DNA from: Clavibacter sepedonicus
GTDB taxonomy: Bacteria > Actinomycetota > Actinomycetes > Actinomycetales > Microbacteriaceae
Assembly (NCBI RefSeq): GCF_000069225.1
Contig: NC_010407.1
Coordinates: 1,798,001-1,862,000 of the forward strand
Length of the DNA stretch: 64,000 nt
Reading direction: 5' to 3'
A program made the position numbers and the translations under genes. Within the stretch, counting starts at the first letter, position 1. Each line of letters starts with the position of its first letter. Below the pieces are notes generated by a model, which saw only the letters and a program-made list of their open reading frames with translations, was not told where the DNA came from and made no database searches. Below, in pieces: positions 47,566-56,499 of this stretch.

Positions 47566-48543
47566 TCAGCGGCGCACGATGTCGTCGACGGCCGCGTCGA
47601 GCTCCGGCCAGCGGAAGCGGTAGCCCGCGGCCTCGAGCGTCTCCGGGACGACCCAGCGGCTCTTGAGGACGAGCTCCGGCTCCGTGCGGAACAGCCACAT
47701 GCCGACCTCGAGCATCCACCGGTTCGCAGCCAGCCCGACGGGCATGCCGACGGCGCGGCGGAGGACCTTCATCAGTCGGCGGTTCGTGACCGGCGCGGGG
47801 CTGGACGCGTTGACCGGGCCCTCGAGCGACGCGGTGTCGCGCACGAAGCGGATGATGCCGACCAGGTCGTCGATGTGCAGCCAGCTGAAGACCTGGCGGC
47901 CGTGGGTGGGCTGGTGGACGTGGTGGGCGCCGGCGCGGATCCGGGACGGGCGTCCGGGGAAGCGCCCGTCGAGCTGCGGACCGCCGAGGCCGAAGCGCGC
48001 GAGGCCGAGGAGCGGCTGCAGCGCGCCGTCGCGGCCGAGCACGATCGCGATGCGGAGCGCCACGCGGCGGGTGGCCGGCAGGTCGGGGGCGAAGAACGCG
48101 CGCTCCCACGCGCGGCCGACCGACGGGGAGAAGTCGTCGCCGAGCTCGCCCGTCGACTCGGTCTGCGGACGGTCGGTCGCGTGCCGGTAGACGGTGGCGG
48201 TGGAGGCGTTGATCCACACCGGCACGGGCCGCGCGCTGTCGGCGACGGCACGTGCCAGCTCAGCCGTCGTCTCCACGCGCGAGAGCAGGATCTCCCGGCG
48301 GTTCGCGGCGCCGTACCGGCAGTTGACGCTCTTGCCCGCCAGGTTCACGAGGAGGTCGGCGCCGTCGACGATGCGGCGGATCCCGTCCTCGTCGCCCCAG
48401 CGCGCGTCCGCGCCCGAGCGGCCGATCGTGAGCACCCGGTAGCCCTCGTCGGACAGCTCGCGCACGAGCACTTGCCCGATGAAGCCCGACGCGCCCGCGA
48501 CGACCGCGATGCGGGCCGAGGCCTCCCCCGCGGCGTCGCTCAT
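47566..48543 (-). CDS. TIGR01777 family epimerase-like protein
   Basis: Atypical extended SDR of 325 residues. Rossmann motif VVAGASGFIGQVLVREL (about 14-30); the LVNLAGKSVNCRY stretch and the C-terminal DUF1731 domain (about 270-322) define the family. Function unknown. The start at 48543 overlaps the amidohydrolase stop (ATGA). The longer frame to 49353 lies in that gene and is rejected. Confidence 0.88.
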   Translation of the reverse strand: MSDAAGEASARIAVVAGASGFIGQVLVRELSDEGYRVLTIGRSGADARWGDEDGIRRIVDGADLLVNLAGKSVNCRYGAANRREILLSRVETTAELARAVADSARPVPVWINASTATVYRHATDRPQTESTGELGDDFSPSVGRAWERAFFAPDLPATRRVALRIAIVLGRDGALQPLLGLARFGLGGPQLDGRFPGRPSRIRAGAHHVHQPTHGRQVFSWLHIDDLVGIIRFVRDTASLEGPVNASSPAPVTNRRLMKVLRRAVGMPVGLAANRWMLEVGMWLFRTEPELVLKSRWVVPETLEAAGYRFRWPELDAAVDDIVRR

Positions 48544-49799
48544 GCGCCGAAGCGCGTGCGTCGCTCGACCGTGGTGCCCTGGCCGTCGGCCCACGTGTAG
48601 ACCGTGTCGCCGCCGATGATGACGTGCTCGGCGCGCGACCGCACGTCGAGCGGGTCGCCCGACCAGATCACGACGTCGGCGTCGAGGCCGGGCGTGAGGG
48701 CGCCCACGCGGTGGTCGAGGCGGAGGATCATGGCCGGGTTCGCCGTGATGGCGCGGAGCGCGACGTCGGCGGGCAGGCCGTCCTTCACCGCGAAGGACGC
48801 CTGGTGCACGAGGAAGTCGATGGGCACGACGGGCGCGTCGGTCGTGATCGCGACGAGGACGCCGGCGCGGTGCAGGGCCGCGAGGTTCGCCACGGCGCGG
48901 TCGCGCAGCTCGACCTTGGAGCGCGAGGTGATCATCGGGCCGAAGATGACGGGGATCCCGCGCTCGGCGAGCACGTCGGCGATCTTGTCGCCCTCGGTGC
49001 CGTGGTTGACGACGAGGCGGTAGCCGAACTCGTCGGCCAGGCGGATCGCGGTGGCGATGTCGTCGTGGCGGTGGGTGTGCTGATCCCAGGCGAGCTCGCC
49101 GTCGAGGACGCGCACGAGCGTCTCCTTGCCGAGGTCGCGCGAGAAGGGCGTGCCCTCCTTCTCCGCGTGGTCGCGGGCGGCGCGGTAGTCCTCGGCGTCG
49201 CGGAAGGCGCGGCGGATCACCATGGCGACACCCAGGCGCGTCGACGGCGTCTTGCCCTTGTCGCCGTACACGCGCTTCGGGTTCTCGCCGAGCGCGCTCT
49301 TCACGCTGACGGAGTCGCTCACGAGCTGCTCGTCGATCGTGCGACCGCCCCACGACTTGATGGCGACGGACTGGCCGCCGATCGGGTTGCCCGAGCCGGG
49401 CTTGACGACGATGGTCGTGACGCCGCCCTTGAGCGCGTCGCGGAAGCCCTCGTCGTCGATGTCGATGGCGTCGATCGCCCGCACCGAGCTCATGTCGGGG
49501 TCGGTCATCTCGTTGGTGTCGTTGCCCGCGGGGCCGTTGGCCTCCTCGTGGATGCCGACGTGGCCGTGCGCCTCGACGAAGCCGGGGAGCACCCAGCGTC
49601 CGCTCGCGTCGATCACGGTGGCGCCCTCGGGGACATCGACGTCGCCGGCCTGGCCGACCGCGGCGACGAGGCCGTCGCGGAGGAGGACGGTGCCGCCGGG
49701 GATGGGAGCGCCGTCGACGGGGACGACGTGGCCGCCGACGATCGCGGTGACGGAGGAGGCGGAGGCGCGGACGGGATCGGCGCTGTCGGAGATGGGCAT
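48540..49799 (-). CDS. Amidohydrolase (imidazolonepropionase-like)
   Basis: Metal-dependent hydrolase of 419 residues. The metal motif is GFVEAHGHVGIHEE (about 74-87), later His in VNHGTEGD and final Asp in ITTDAPVVP. The outer beta-sandwich is built from both termini. Belongs to the imidazolonepropionase-related group of amidohydrolases of unclear substrate. Followed directly by the TIGR01777 gene; divergent from the NUDIX gene. Confidence 0.87.
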   Translation of the reverse strand: MPISDSADPVRASASSVTAIVGGHVVPVDGAPIPGGTVLLRDGLVAAVGQAGDVDVPEGATVIDASGRWVLPGFVEAHGHVGIHEEANGPAGNDTNEMTDPDMSSVRAIDAIDIDDEGFRDALKGGVTTIVVKPGSGNPIGGQSVAIKSWGGRTIDEQLVSDSVSVKSALGENPKRVYGDKGKTPSTRLGVAMVIRRAFRDAEDYRAARDHAEKEGTPFSRDLGKETLVRVLDGELAWDQHTHRHDDIATAIRLADEFGYRLVVNHGTEGDKIADVLAERGIPVIFGPMITSRSKVELRDRAVANLAALHRAGVLVAITTDAPVVPIDFLVHQASFAVKDGLPADVALRAITANPAMILRLDHRVGALTPGLDADVVIWSGDPLDVRSRAEHVIIGGDTVYTWADGQGTTVERRTRFGA

Positions 49800-49880
49800 G
49801 ATCCGAGCCTAGGACGCGGGCGCGGCGCGGCCATGCGACGGGCGGGGCGCGCCGACGCGGGGTGTCGGTACGCTCGCGTG

Positions 49881-50399
49881 ATGGGCATCCCCGACTTCGT
49901 CGTCTCCCTCCGCGAGCGGATCGGCACCACTCCCCTGTGGCTCTCGGGCGTCACCGCCGTGATCCTCGACGGCCCGCGCGTCCTCCTCGTCCGGCGCGGC
50001 GACACCGGCGCGTGGGCTCCCGTGACGGGGATCCTCGATCCCGGCGAGGAGCCGGCCGTGGCCGCTTGGCGCGAGGCGCAGGAGGAGACCGGCGTGACCG
50101 TGGAGGTGGAGCGGCTGGTGGGAGTCGGCACGACGGGCGAGATCACCTACCCCAACGGCGACCGCGCCAGCTACCTCGACCTGACGTTCCGCTGCCGCTA
50201 CGCGTCGGGCGAGGCGCGCGTCAACGACGACGAGTCGCTCGAGGTGGCCTGGTGGCCCGTGGACGCGCTGCCGGACATGTCCGCCGACTTCCTCGCGCGG
50301 ATCCGGAACGCGCTCGACGACGAACCGGAGACCCGCTTCGTGCGTCCCGGCGACGACCTCCCCGGCCACGACCACGACGCGCGGGGCTCCGCCGCCTGA
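49881..50399 (+). CDS. NUDIX hydrolase
   Basis: Nucleotide-diphosphate hydrolase of 172 residues. The Nudix box is GILDPGEEPAVAAWREAQEETGV (split here as GILDPGEEPAVAAW and REAQEETGV, about 50-72). The start at 49881 begins a short helical leader before the domain; the long upstream frame lies opposite the amidohydrolase gene. Substrate unknown, possibly ADP-ribose or oxidised nucleotides. Confidence 0.88.
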   Translation: MGIPDFVVSLRERIGTTPLWLSGVTAVILDGPRVLLVRRGDTGAWAPVTGILDPGEEPAVAAWREAQEETGVTVEVERLVGVGTTGEITYPNGDRASYLDLTFRCRYASGEARVNDDESLEVAWWPVDALPDMSADFLARIRNALDDEPETRFVRPGDDLPGHDHDARGSAA

Positions 50400-50438
50400 T
50401 TTCCGGGCCTGGACCTGGTATCGTCGCCTGTTGGCTTG

Positions 50439-50462
50439 CGTGTGATCCTCCCCGATCACGCG
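50439..50462 (+). promoter_or_regulatory. Hairpin in the leader of rpsT
   Basis: Stem of 9 bp including one G-T pair (CGTGTGATC with GATCACGCG), loop CTCCCC, about 72 bases before the rpsT start. An extended -10 (TG-G-TATCGT, 50416-50424) lies just upstream. May be a regulatory structure of the S20 mRNA; no family recognised. Confidence 0.3.
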
Positions 50463-50534
50463 GTATCGCCGCAGGCGCCCTCTCTCGCTGAGCGGCAACT
50501 CATACGACGACAATTCGAACGGAAGACATAACAC

Positions 50535-50798
50535 GTGGCAAACATCAAGTCGCAGATCAAGCGCATCGGCACCAACAAGAAGGCCCAGGAGCGCAACAAG
50601 GCCGTCAAGAGCGAGCTGAAGACGGCCATCCGCTCCGTCAAGACCGCCATCTCCGCGGGCGACAAGGACGCGGCCGTCAAGGCCGTCAGCCTCGCCGGCA
50701 AGAAGCTCGACAAGGCCGCCAGCAAGGGCGTCATCCACAAGAACCAGGCCGCGAACCGCAAGGGCGCGATCGCCAAGCAGGTCGCCAAGATCGGCTGA
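50535..50798 (+). CDS. rpsT: 30S ribosomal protein S20
   Basis: Primary 16S rRNA-binding protein of 87 residues. GTG start followed by the family opening [20 protein letters not shown] and Lys/Ala-rich helices. GTG rather than ATG is noteworthy because S20 translation in other bacteria is autoregulated and has weak start codons. Followed by a strong terminator and convergent to holA. Confidence 0.97.
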   Translation: MANIKSQIKRIGTNKKAQERNKAVKSELKTAIRSVKTAISAGDKDAAVKAVSLAGKKLDKAASKGVIHKNQAANRKGAIAKQVAKIG

Positions 50799-50814
50799 CC
50801 TCCCCTGGTGTGAT

Positions 50815-50847
50815 CGACGGGCCCCGCGCATCGCGCGGGGCCCGTCG
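50815..50847. terminator. Bidirectional terminator between rpsT and holA
   Basis: Perfect 15-bp stem CGACGGGCCCCGCGC and its complement with an ATC loop, 17 bases after the rpsT stop and before convergent holA. Confidence 0.85.
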
Positions 50848-50910
50848 TCGTACCCGGGTGCGGGTCGCGGGCCTGCCGGTCGACCGCGACGGCGGCGACG
50901 GCGACGACCG

Positions 50911-51939
50911 TCAGTCGCGACCGCGGGAGGCGACGGTGCGCACCATGCGCTCCAGCGAGTACACCGGATCCCGCCCGCCGCCCTTGACCTGCGCGTCCGC
51001 CTCGGCGAGGGCCTCGACGGCGCGGCCGAGGCCGGCGTCGTCCCATAACTGCAGGTCGCGCCGGGCCCGGTCGACCTGCCACGGCGCCATGCCGAGCTTC
51101 GACGCCAGCTGTCCCGACGCGCCGGAGACGCCCGACACCTTCGCCATCGTGCGGATCTTCATGGCGAAGGCGGCGATGAGCGGCACCGGGTCAGCGCCCG
51201 AGGTGAGCGCGTGGCGGAGCAGGACGAGGGCCTCGCCGCTGCGACCCGCGATGGCGGAGTCGGCCACCGCGAAGGCGTTGATCTCGACGCGGCCGCCGTA
51301 GTACTGGTCGACCGTGACCTCGGTGATCTCGTGCGCGGTGTCCGAGATGAGCTGCTGGCACGCCGACGCGAGCTCGCTCACGTCGTCCTGGAACGCCGCC
51401 ACGAGCTGCCGCACGGCGCCCGGCGTGATGGAGCGCTTCGCCGCCCGGAACTCGGCGACGGCGAAGTCGTGCTTCTCGCTGTCCTTCTTGAGCTCGGCGC
51501 ACACGACCTCGATGCCGCCGCCCTGGCCCGAGCGCACCGCGTCGAGCAGCTTCTTGCCGCGCACTCCCCCGGCATGCCGCAGCACGACGTACGTGTTGTC
51601 GGCCGGCTGCTCGAGGTACGCGACGGCGTCGAGCAGGAACTGGTCCGAGCACTTCTCCACGTTCACGACCCGGATGAGCCGCGGCTCCGCGAACAGCGAC
51701 GGGCTCGCCAGCGTGATGAGCTCGCCGGGCGCGTAGGAGTCGGCCTCGATGTCGGAGACCTCGATGCGGGGATCCTCCGCCGTGAGGATGTCGCGCAGGC
51801 GCCGCATCGCCCGGTCGGCGAGGAGGGCCTCCGTGCCCGACACGAGGACGACGGCCGCCGGCCGCACCGCGTCCCACGCGAGCTGCGGGATGGCCGCGGA
51901 GGGCTTCGCCGCCGTGGTGCGGGACGTCCTGGTCGCCAT
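50911..51939 (-). CDS. holA: DNA polymerase III subunit delta
   Basis: Clamp-loader subunit that opens the beta sliding clamp. 342 residues; N-terminal AAA-like domain (VVLVSGTEALLADRAMRRLRD, about 28-48) without a functional ATP site, and the C-terminal collar domain (about 210-335). The start at 51939 has a GGAAGGA site. Normal family length. Confidence 0.93.
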   Translation of the reverse strand: MATRTSRTTAAKPSAAIPQLAWDAVRPAAVVLVSGTEALLADRAMRRLRDILTAEDPRIEVSDIEADSYAPGELITLASPSLFAEPRLIRVVNVEKCSDQFLLDAVAYLEQPADNTYVVLRHAGGVRGKKLLDAVRSGQGGGIEVVCAELKKDSEKHDFAVAEFRAAKRSITPGAVRQLVAAFQDDVSELASACQQLISDTAHEITEVTVDQYYGGRVEINAFAVADSAIAGRSGEALVLLRHALTSGADPVPLIAAFAMKIRTMAKVSGVSGASGQLASKLGMAPWQVDRARRDLQLWDDAGLGRAVEALAEADAQVKGGGRDPVYSLERMVRTVASRGRD

Positions 51940-51961
51940 GCGGGTCCTTCCGGGAGGTGCG

Positions 51962-51986
51962 GGATGCGGATGCGGATGCGGGATGC
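51962..51986. repeat. Four GGATGC repeats between holA and comEC
   Basis: GGATGC at 51962, 51968, 51974 and 51981; a short slippage-type repeat in the gap between two genes. Confidence 0.7.
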
Positions 51987-52048
51987 GGAGTGCGAGGGAC
52001 GGGGTGCGGGGCCGTGCGCCGGGCGAGACGGGGTCGGGCGGATCCAGG

Positions 52049-53801
52049 TTAGCCGTCGGGTGGGACATCGCCCGGCCAGGCGACGACGGCCGGAGCGCGC
52101 CGCGGTGGCCGCGGACGACCGAGCGCCACCACGGCGACGACCAGGGCGGTCGCGACCACGAGCGCGATGACGCCTGCCGGCCCCGCCGCCCACGGCACGT
52201 GCCCCGCGGGAAGGTGGGACACGACGGAGGCGACCGCGGCGATCCACGACGCGGGCAGCCACGCGAGCCGCAGCACGAGGACGCCCGCTGCCGGCCACAT
52301 CGGGAGGACGACGCAGGCGACGAGTCCGCCGATGGTGGCGGGCGCGGCGGCGGGCTCGGCCAGGATGTTGGCGAGCACCCCGTGCACGGGCAGGCCGGGT
52401 TGCAGCACGAGGAGCACCGGCTGGCACGCCACCTGCGCCGCGACCGGGATCGCCAATGCCTCGGCCAGGCGGCGCGGCATGTGGCGCGCCAGGCGGTCCG
52501 CGAGCGGGGGCGCCAGCACGAGCAGCCCGGCCGTCGCCAGCACGCTCAGGGCGAAGCCGAGGTCGCGCGCGAGCCAGGGATCGCCGGTGAGCAGGACGAC
52601 CACGGCCACCGCCAGCGCGGGCAGACCGCGGGACGGCCGACCGGATGCGGTGGAGACGATGAGCACGGCGGCCATGACGGCGGCCCGCAGCACGCTGGGC
52701 TGCGGCGTCACCAGGATCACGAACGCGCCGAGGGCCGCCAGCGCCGCGACGGCCCGCGCTGGTCGACGCATCCCGACGGCGGCCGCCAGGGCGAGCACGA
52801 GCCCCACGATGACCGCGCAGTTCGCCCCGGAGACGGCCGTGAGGTGCGTCAGCGAGCTGTCCTTCATGGTCTGCGCGAGGTCCGGGCCCACCGCGGACAC
52901 GTCGCCGATCGCGAGGCCGGGCAGCAGCTGCGCTCCCGGTCCGCGGAGGTCGGTCGCGGCGTCGGCGAGACCTGCGCGGAGGTGGTCGGCGACGCCGAGC
53001 GGGCCGGCGGGAGCGCCCGTGGGCTCGGGCGCGCCGCGGGCGAGGAGGAGGTACGCGGCCCGGTCGGCCGGATCCGCGGGCCGGACGGCGGCGCTCACCC
53101 GCACCACCGTCCCCACCCCGAGGCGGGCGCTCCCGGATCCGTCGTGCTGGTCGTCGGCGCCCGTGGCGAAGACCACGACCGGCAGGGGCCGGCAGTTGGA
53201 TCCTGCGGTCGACGGTCCGACCGCCGGCCTCGCGGCCGACGTGGATGGCGGTGAGGTGGGCGACCAGACGCACCCGGTGGGGGCGGCCGGATCCGCTCCC
53301 GGAGTGCGCGCCCATCGGGGCCGGAGGCTCGTCGACGACCGCGTCGGCGACCACCATGCCGTCCGCGTGCGCCGCGGCCTCGAGGACCTCCGGGTGGCGC
53401 GACGGCTCGCGGGCGGCGGCGGCGCCGAGCAGCATGGCCGTCACCCCGGCGGCGACCGCCAGAGCGGCCGCACCTCGGCGCATCCGCACAGCGGACGCTC
53501 GCGCTCGGGGCCGTCCCCGCTGACGATGGACGCGCGGCCCGGCGTGCGCGGATCCCGTCACGGTGGGACGCGTCCTTGAGCGCGCGGCCGATCGGATCGC
53601 GATCCCGGCGGACACCAGCGCCACCGACGCGGCGACGACGGCCGCGACCCCGGACGCACCGCGGACGCCGATCGCGACCGCCGAGGTCGTCCAGCCGACG
53701 GCGGCGGGGATCGCCAGTCGGAGGTCGACCTGCGGCCCGGCCGATCCCCACGGCCTCCGGGCCGCCCGACCCGACCCGGCGCCCGCACGCACCTCCCCCA
53801 T
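52049..53801 (-). pseudogene. comEC: ComEC competence channel, frameshifted and lacking the MBL domain
   Basis: DNA-uptake channel protein. The N-terminal part (start 53801, overlapping the comEA stop) encodes the DUF4131-type region with early membrane helices (MRRGAAALAVAAGVTAMLLG) down to RRIQLP. The continuation (VVVFATGADD and the competence domain with LTHLTAVSGANCAVIVG) is in another frame from about 53180 to 52049. One extra base at 53180-53195 explains the shift; the total length is 3n+1. The repaired protein of about 583 residues ends after the Competence domain without the metallo-beta-lactamase domain many ComEC have. The gene is either broken or mis-sequenced. Confidence 0.72.
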
Positions 53802-54745
53802 CACACCCGCACCAGCGGCGTGAGCGACGCGAGCGTGCGGTCGCCGATGCCGGGCACGCGGCCGAGGTCGGCGACGCGGGCGAAGCGGCCGTGCGCGGAC
53901 CGCCACGCGATGACGCGCGCGGCCAGGGACGGTCCGACGCGCGGGAGCGTCTCCAGCTGCTCCGCGGTGGCGGTGTTGAGGTCCACGGGCGCTGACGGGG
54001 TCGCGGTCCCCCCCCCGGCGGCGCCGCCCGCGCCGGCCGCGCCCGACGGGGCAGGTGCCGCGGACGCCTCGCCCTGGCGGGGGACGACGAGCTGCTCGCC
54101 GTCGGAGAGGACGCGCGCCAGGTTCACGCCCGCGGTGTCCGCCCCGTCGGCGAAGCCGTGCGCGGCGGTCAGTGCGTCGACCACGCGGCTCCCCGGCGCG
54201 AGGGGGTAGAGGCCCGGGGAGACGACCGCGCCGACGACGTGCACGTAGATGGGCGTCCGCGCGCCGTCGGCGGATCCGCCCGTCCCGCCCGTCTCACCGG
54301 TCGCGTCGCCTGCGGCGCCTGGGTCCCCAGCCCCGGAGTCCCCGGATGCGTCGCCGTCCGCGGAGTCGCTGGCCGCGCCGGCGTCCGAGCTCGCATGCGT
54401 CGCCGAGCTCGGATGCGCGACGGCGGGAGCCGTCGGGGACGCCTGGCTGGCCGACTGGACGGCGGTGACCAGGATCGTCACCACGAGCGCGGCGCCGACC
54501 AGCACGACCGCCGCCCCGATGCCGACGCGGAGCCGGACGCGCACCCGCTGACCGGGCGGCGGATGCGCACCGTCGGGCGCGGGCGGCGCCGCGATGCCGC
54601 CGTCGGCCTCCTCGTCGTCGCGTGGCGGTGGCGATGGCCGCGCGTCGTCGGAGGGCCAGGCCGCGTCGGGCTCCCATCCGTCGTCCGCCCATCCCGGCCG
54701 CTCGGGGGCATCGGGTCCGGGACGGGGACGGCGGAGGGGGCGCAT
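53801..54745 (-). CDS. comEA: ComEA-like DNA-binding competence protein
   Basis: 314 residues. A Pro/Asp-rich cytoplasmic N-terminus (about 85) and one membrane helix (about 75-98, GIGAAVVLVGAALVVTILVT) are followed by a long Ser/Ala/Gly/Asp linker, an SLBB domain (about 170-225, IYVHVVGAVVSPGLYPL) and a C-terminal helix-hairpin-helix pair (about 255-314, DLNTATAEQLETLPRVGPSL). It binds DNA outside the membrane and passes it to ComEC, encoded by the overlapping downstream gene. The linker includes a run of Gly encoded by 9 C/G in a row (54008-54016). Confidence 0.9.
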   Translation of the reverse strand: MRPLRRPRPGPDAPERPGWADDGWEPDAAWPSDDARPSPPPRDDEEADGGIAAPPAPDGAHPPPGQRVRVRLRVGIGAAVVLVGAALVVTILVTAVQSASQASPTAPAVAHPSSATHASSDAGAASDSADGDASGDSGAGDPGAAGDATGETGGTGGSADGARTPIYVHVVGAVVSPGLYPLAPGSRVVDALTAAHGFADGADTAGVNLARVLSDGEQLVVPRQGEASAAPAPSGAAGAGGAAGGGTATPSAPVDLNTATAEQLETLPRVGPSLAARVIAWRSAHGRFARVADLGRVPGIGDRTLASLTPLVRV

Positions 54746-54888
54746 GCGGGCACGGTAGGCGGCGCGCGGGGACGCCCGGGCCCCGCGCCCGGTTCTGGGG
54801 ATCGCCGTCACGGATCCGCCCTGGGATGGAGCGAGGGCGGCCCGTCGCCGGACCGCCCTCGACTTCACCGCGCCATCGGGTGGCCGCG

Positions 54889-54943
54889 CCCTCAGGGGGC
54901 GGGGGCCGTGGTGATGCTCACGATCTTGGGCGCGCGGACGATG
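54889..54943. repeat. Left copy of the leuS 3' end (attachment-site-like direct repeat)
   Basis: 55 nt identical at 53 positions to 56445-56499. On the minus strand it reads the end of LeuS ([16 protein letters not shown] and stop), so it is a displaced leuS tail. Confidence 0.88.
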
Positions 54944-55023
54944 CGGTACGTCTTCAATCACGTGTCAACGATGTCTGCGGCTGCAGAGGTAAGTTCGAAG
55001 TTCCTTGCGTCCCGTAAATCTAC

Positions 55024-55039
55024 AAGACAGGAATGTCTT
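55024..55039 (-). terminator. Short hairpin after the CBS-HEPN gene
   Basis: AAGACA-TTCC-TGTCTT on the minus strand at the stop codon, followed by GTAGATTTA. Weak 6-bp stem. Confidence 0.35.
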
Positions 55040-56088
55040 CAGCCTTTCAGTGGGGTAGCCCTTAAACTCCTTAAGGCACTCGCGATACATGCGCTGTCCG
55101 GTGCCTCAGAGTCAAGGACCTCCCCCGCTCCTGCACTGAAGTGCATGACACCATTGCGAACGTTTTTTACTTCTGTGAGTAGGTCAAGACAGACCTTTTG
55201 ATCCAATGATATACCGGCTGCCTTCCAGACGTCCGCGTCCTGAAGTGCATGAATATATTCTCCAAAGCTCATATCAATGGCGCCCCGAAAATCGGTCGCG
55301 TTACGCCGATTCGGCGTCAATCGCCCTTGTAGGCGCGGAATGGGAGATTTGTCGAGAAGGATGCGCAAGCGCGTCTCAATCTCTTGTAACTGAATATAGA
55401 TGCCCGCGGACGAGTGGAATGCCTGCGCCAGATCGCTTGCCGTGATAATTCCATCGACCCGTCCATCCGGAGCGCGATAGAAGAGGAACTCTTTGTCAAT
55501 AATGCTGATAACGTGATCAAGGAAGTCGTCGGATGAAGATGCGACATGGCTCCTCGGTCCTTGAATGTCCGCGGCTTTTGCCAGATTCAGGTCACCACGG
55601 TACTGAGCGATGCTCTGCCAAGTGATGACCCCGTGCATATTTTTCTTGTCGTTGCTCAGGACTGGCACCTGAGAGATGTCCTTCATGATCATGAGGGTCT
55701 GCACTTTGACGGCCGGCATTTCTAGACCACAAGAGATCAGACCGTCGTACTCACCGACGAAGGCTGAGACAGGCAGAGCGGTGACAGTTTTGGGTTGAGG
55801 AATTTTATCGCGAGGGTCGTAAATAACGACGTCACCATAGTAGTCTGCATTTTCAATTTCTGGCTCGCAAATTAGTCCATTGGACTTCAGTCGGTCATTA
55901 ATTTGCTTATTCACTACCGCGCCACGGCGCGCATTCCCATTTAGGTGAATGAGTCGCTTAGTTGGCATTATCCAAGGCTTCCCCTTCTTTACAAGCGTGA
56001 GAAAGTCGTTCAGGTTTTTTATCTGCTCACCTTCGAACATATCTTTCGTGAACTCTTGCGGTTGAATGACCGGCGTCGTAGTCGTCAT
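55039..56088 (-). CDS. CBS-pair protein with C-terminal HEPN-like domain
   Basis: 349 residues, unlike its neighbours in composition. Residues 1-100 hold no domain I recognise. A tandem CBS pair follows: CBS1 at about 105-165 (KDISQVPVL, then MHGVITWQSIAQ) and CBS2 at about 175-225 (GRVDGIITASDLAQAF), which usually binds an adenine nucleotide. The helical C-terminus (about 228-345) contains R311-N-x3-H316 in RNGVMHFS, the R-x4-6-H signature of HEPN RNases. This suggests a nucleotide-gated RNase, perhaps in phage defence; inference. The ATG at 56088 has an AGGGA site; a GTG at 56118 is possible. Confidence 0.75.
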   Translation of the reverse strand: MTTTTPVIQPQEFTKDMFEGEQIKNLNDFLTLVKKGKPWIMPTKRLIHLNGNARRGAVVNKQINDRLKSNGLICEPEIENADYYGDVVIYDPRDKIPQPKTVTALPVSAFVGEYDGLISCGLEMPAVKVQTLMIMKDISQVPVLSNDKKNMHGVITWQSIAQYRGDLNLAKAADIQGPRSHVASSSDDFLDHVISIIDKEFLFYRAPDGRVDGIITASDLAQAFHSSAGIYIQLQEIETRLRILLDKSPIPRLQGRLTPNRRNATDFRGAIDMSFGEYIHALQDADVWKAAGISLDQKVCLDLLTEVKNVRNGVMHFSAGAGEVLDSEAPDSACIASALRSLRATPLKG

Positions 56089-56118
56089 TAGTTTCCCTGG
56101 GCTGGGTGGCGGTGACAC

Positions 56119-56444
56119 CGAACATCAAATCAGGATGGTCGAGTCTTGGATCGTATGTCAAACCTAGCCATCAACTGCTGGGAGAGTAGACCCTAGAACG
56201 GGGGTGTTTTAAGCGGCACCCAAACCCTGCACTAGGAGCGCATTATAATTTTCGTGATAGTCTCGAGAATTTCACGCATCCCAGTTGGGGAGAAAAACTG
56301 CTACAGTATTTGATCACTTGGGTCGTGTAGATAAAGTTGCGGAGTTGCATGCCCTGGTTTTATCGGAACGCGTGTTGTAATCAACGTCATGCTCAGTAGG
56401 GGCGCATACCCGGCCGCCAGAGTGCATTTGTCATTCGAGGCGCC
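56119..56444 (-). promoter_or_regulatory. Non-coding A+T-rich upstream region of the CBS-HEPN gene
   Basis: About 325 bases without a gene. On the minus strand a consensus TATAAT lies at 56247-56242, with no good -35, giving a leader of about 150 bases. It could hold a promoter and perhaps a small RNA; nothing more is seen. Confidence 0.35.
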
Positions 56445-56499
56445 CCCTCAGGGAGCGGGGGTCGTGGTGATGCTCACGATCTTGGGCGCGCGGACGATG
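56445..56499. repeat. Right copy of the leuS 3' end (functional leuS tail)
   Basis: 55 nt, 53 identical to 54889-54943. It includes the last codons and stop of the intact leuS gene (56448-59006). Confidence 0.88.

Larger units (their letters stand above)
54889..56499. mobile_element. Small A+T-rich island inserted at the 3' end of leuS
   Basis: A stretch of about 1.5 kb is visibly richer in A+T than everything around it, and its codon use differs (AAA, ATT, AAT common). It is bounded by two 55-nt near-identical copies of the end of leuS, the arrangement left by site-specific integration where the incoming element supplies a new 3' end. It encodes one full gene and no integrase, so it is either a remnant or an element moved by another's recombinase. 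A homologous or replicative origin cannot be excluded. Confidence 0.7.

Noticed and set aside
51962..51986. GGATGC repeats as a CRISPR or iteron array
   Set aside because: Units are only 6 nt, four copies with no spacers; simple slippage repeat.
54008..54016. Run of 9 C in comEA as a phase-variation tract
   Set aside because: It encodes Gly in a flexible linker and the frame is intact; weaker evidence than the 11-C run, so not raised as a finding.
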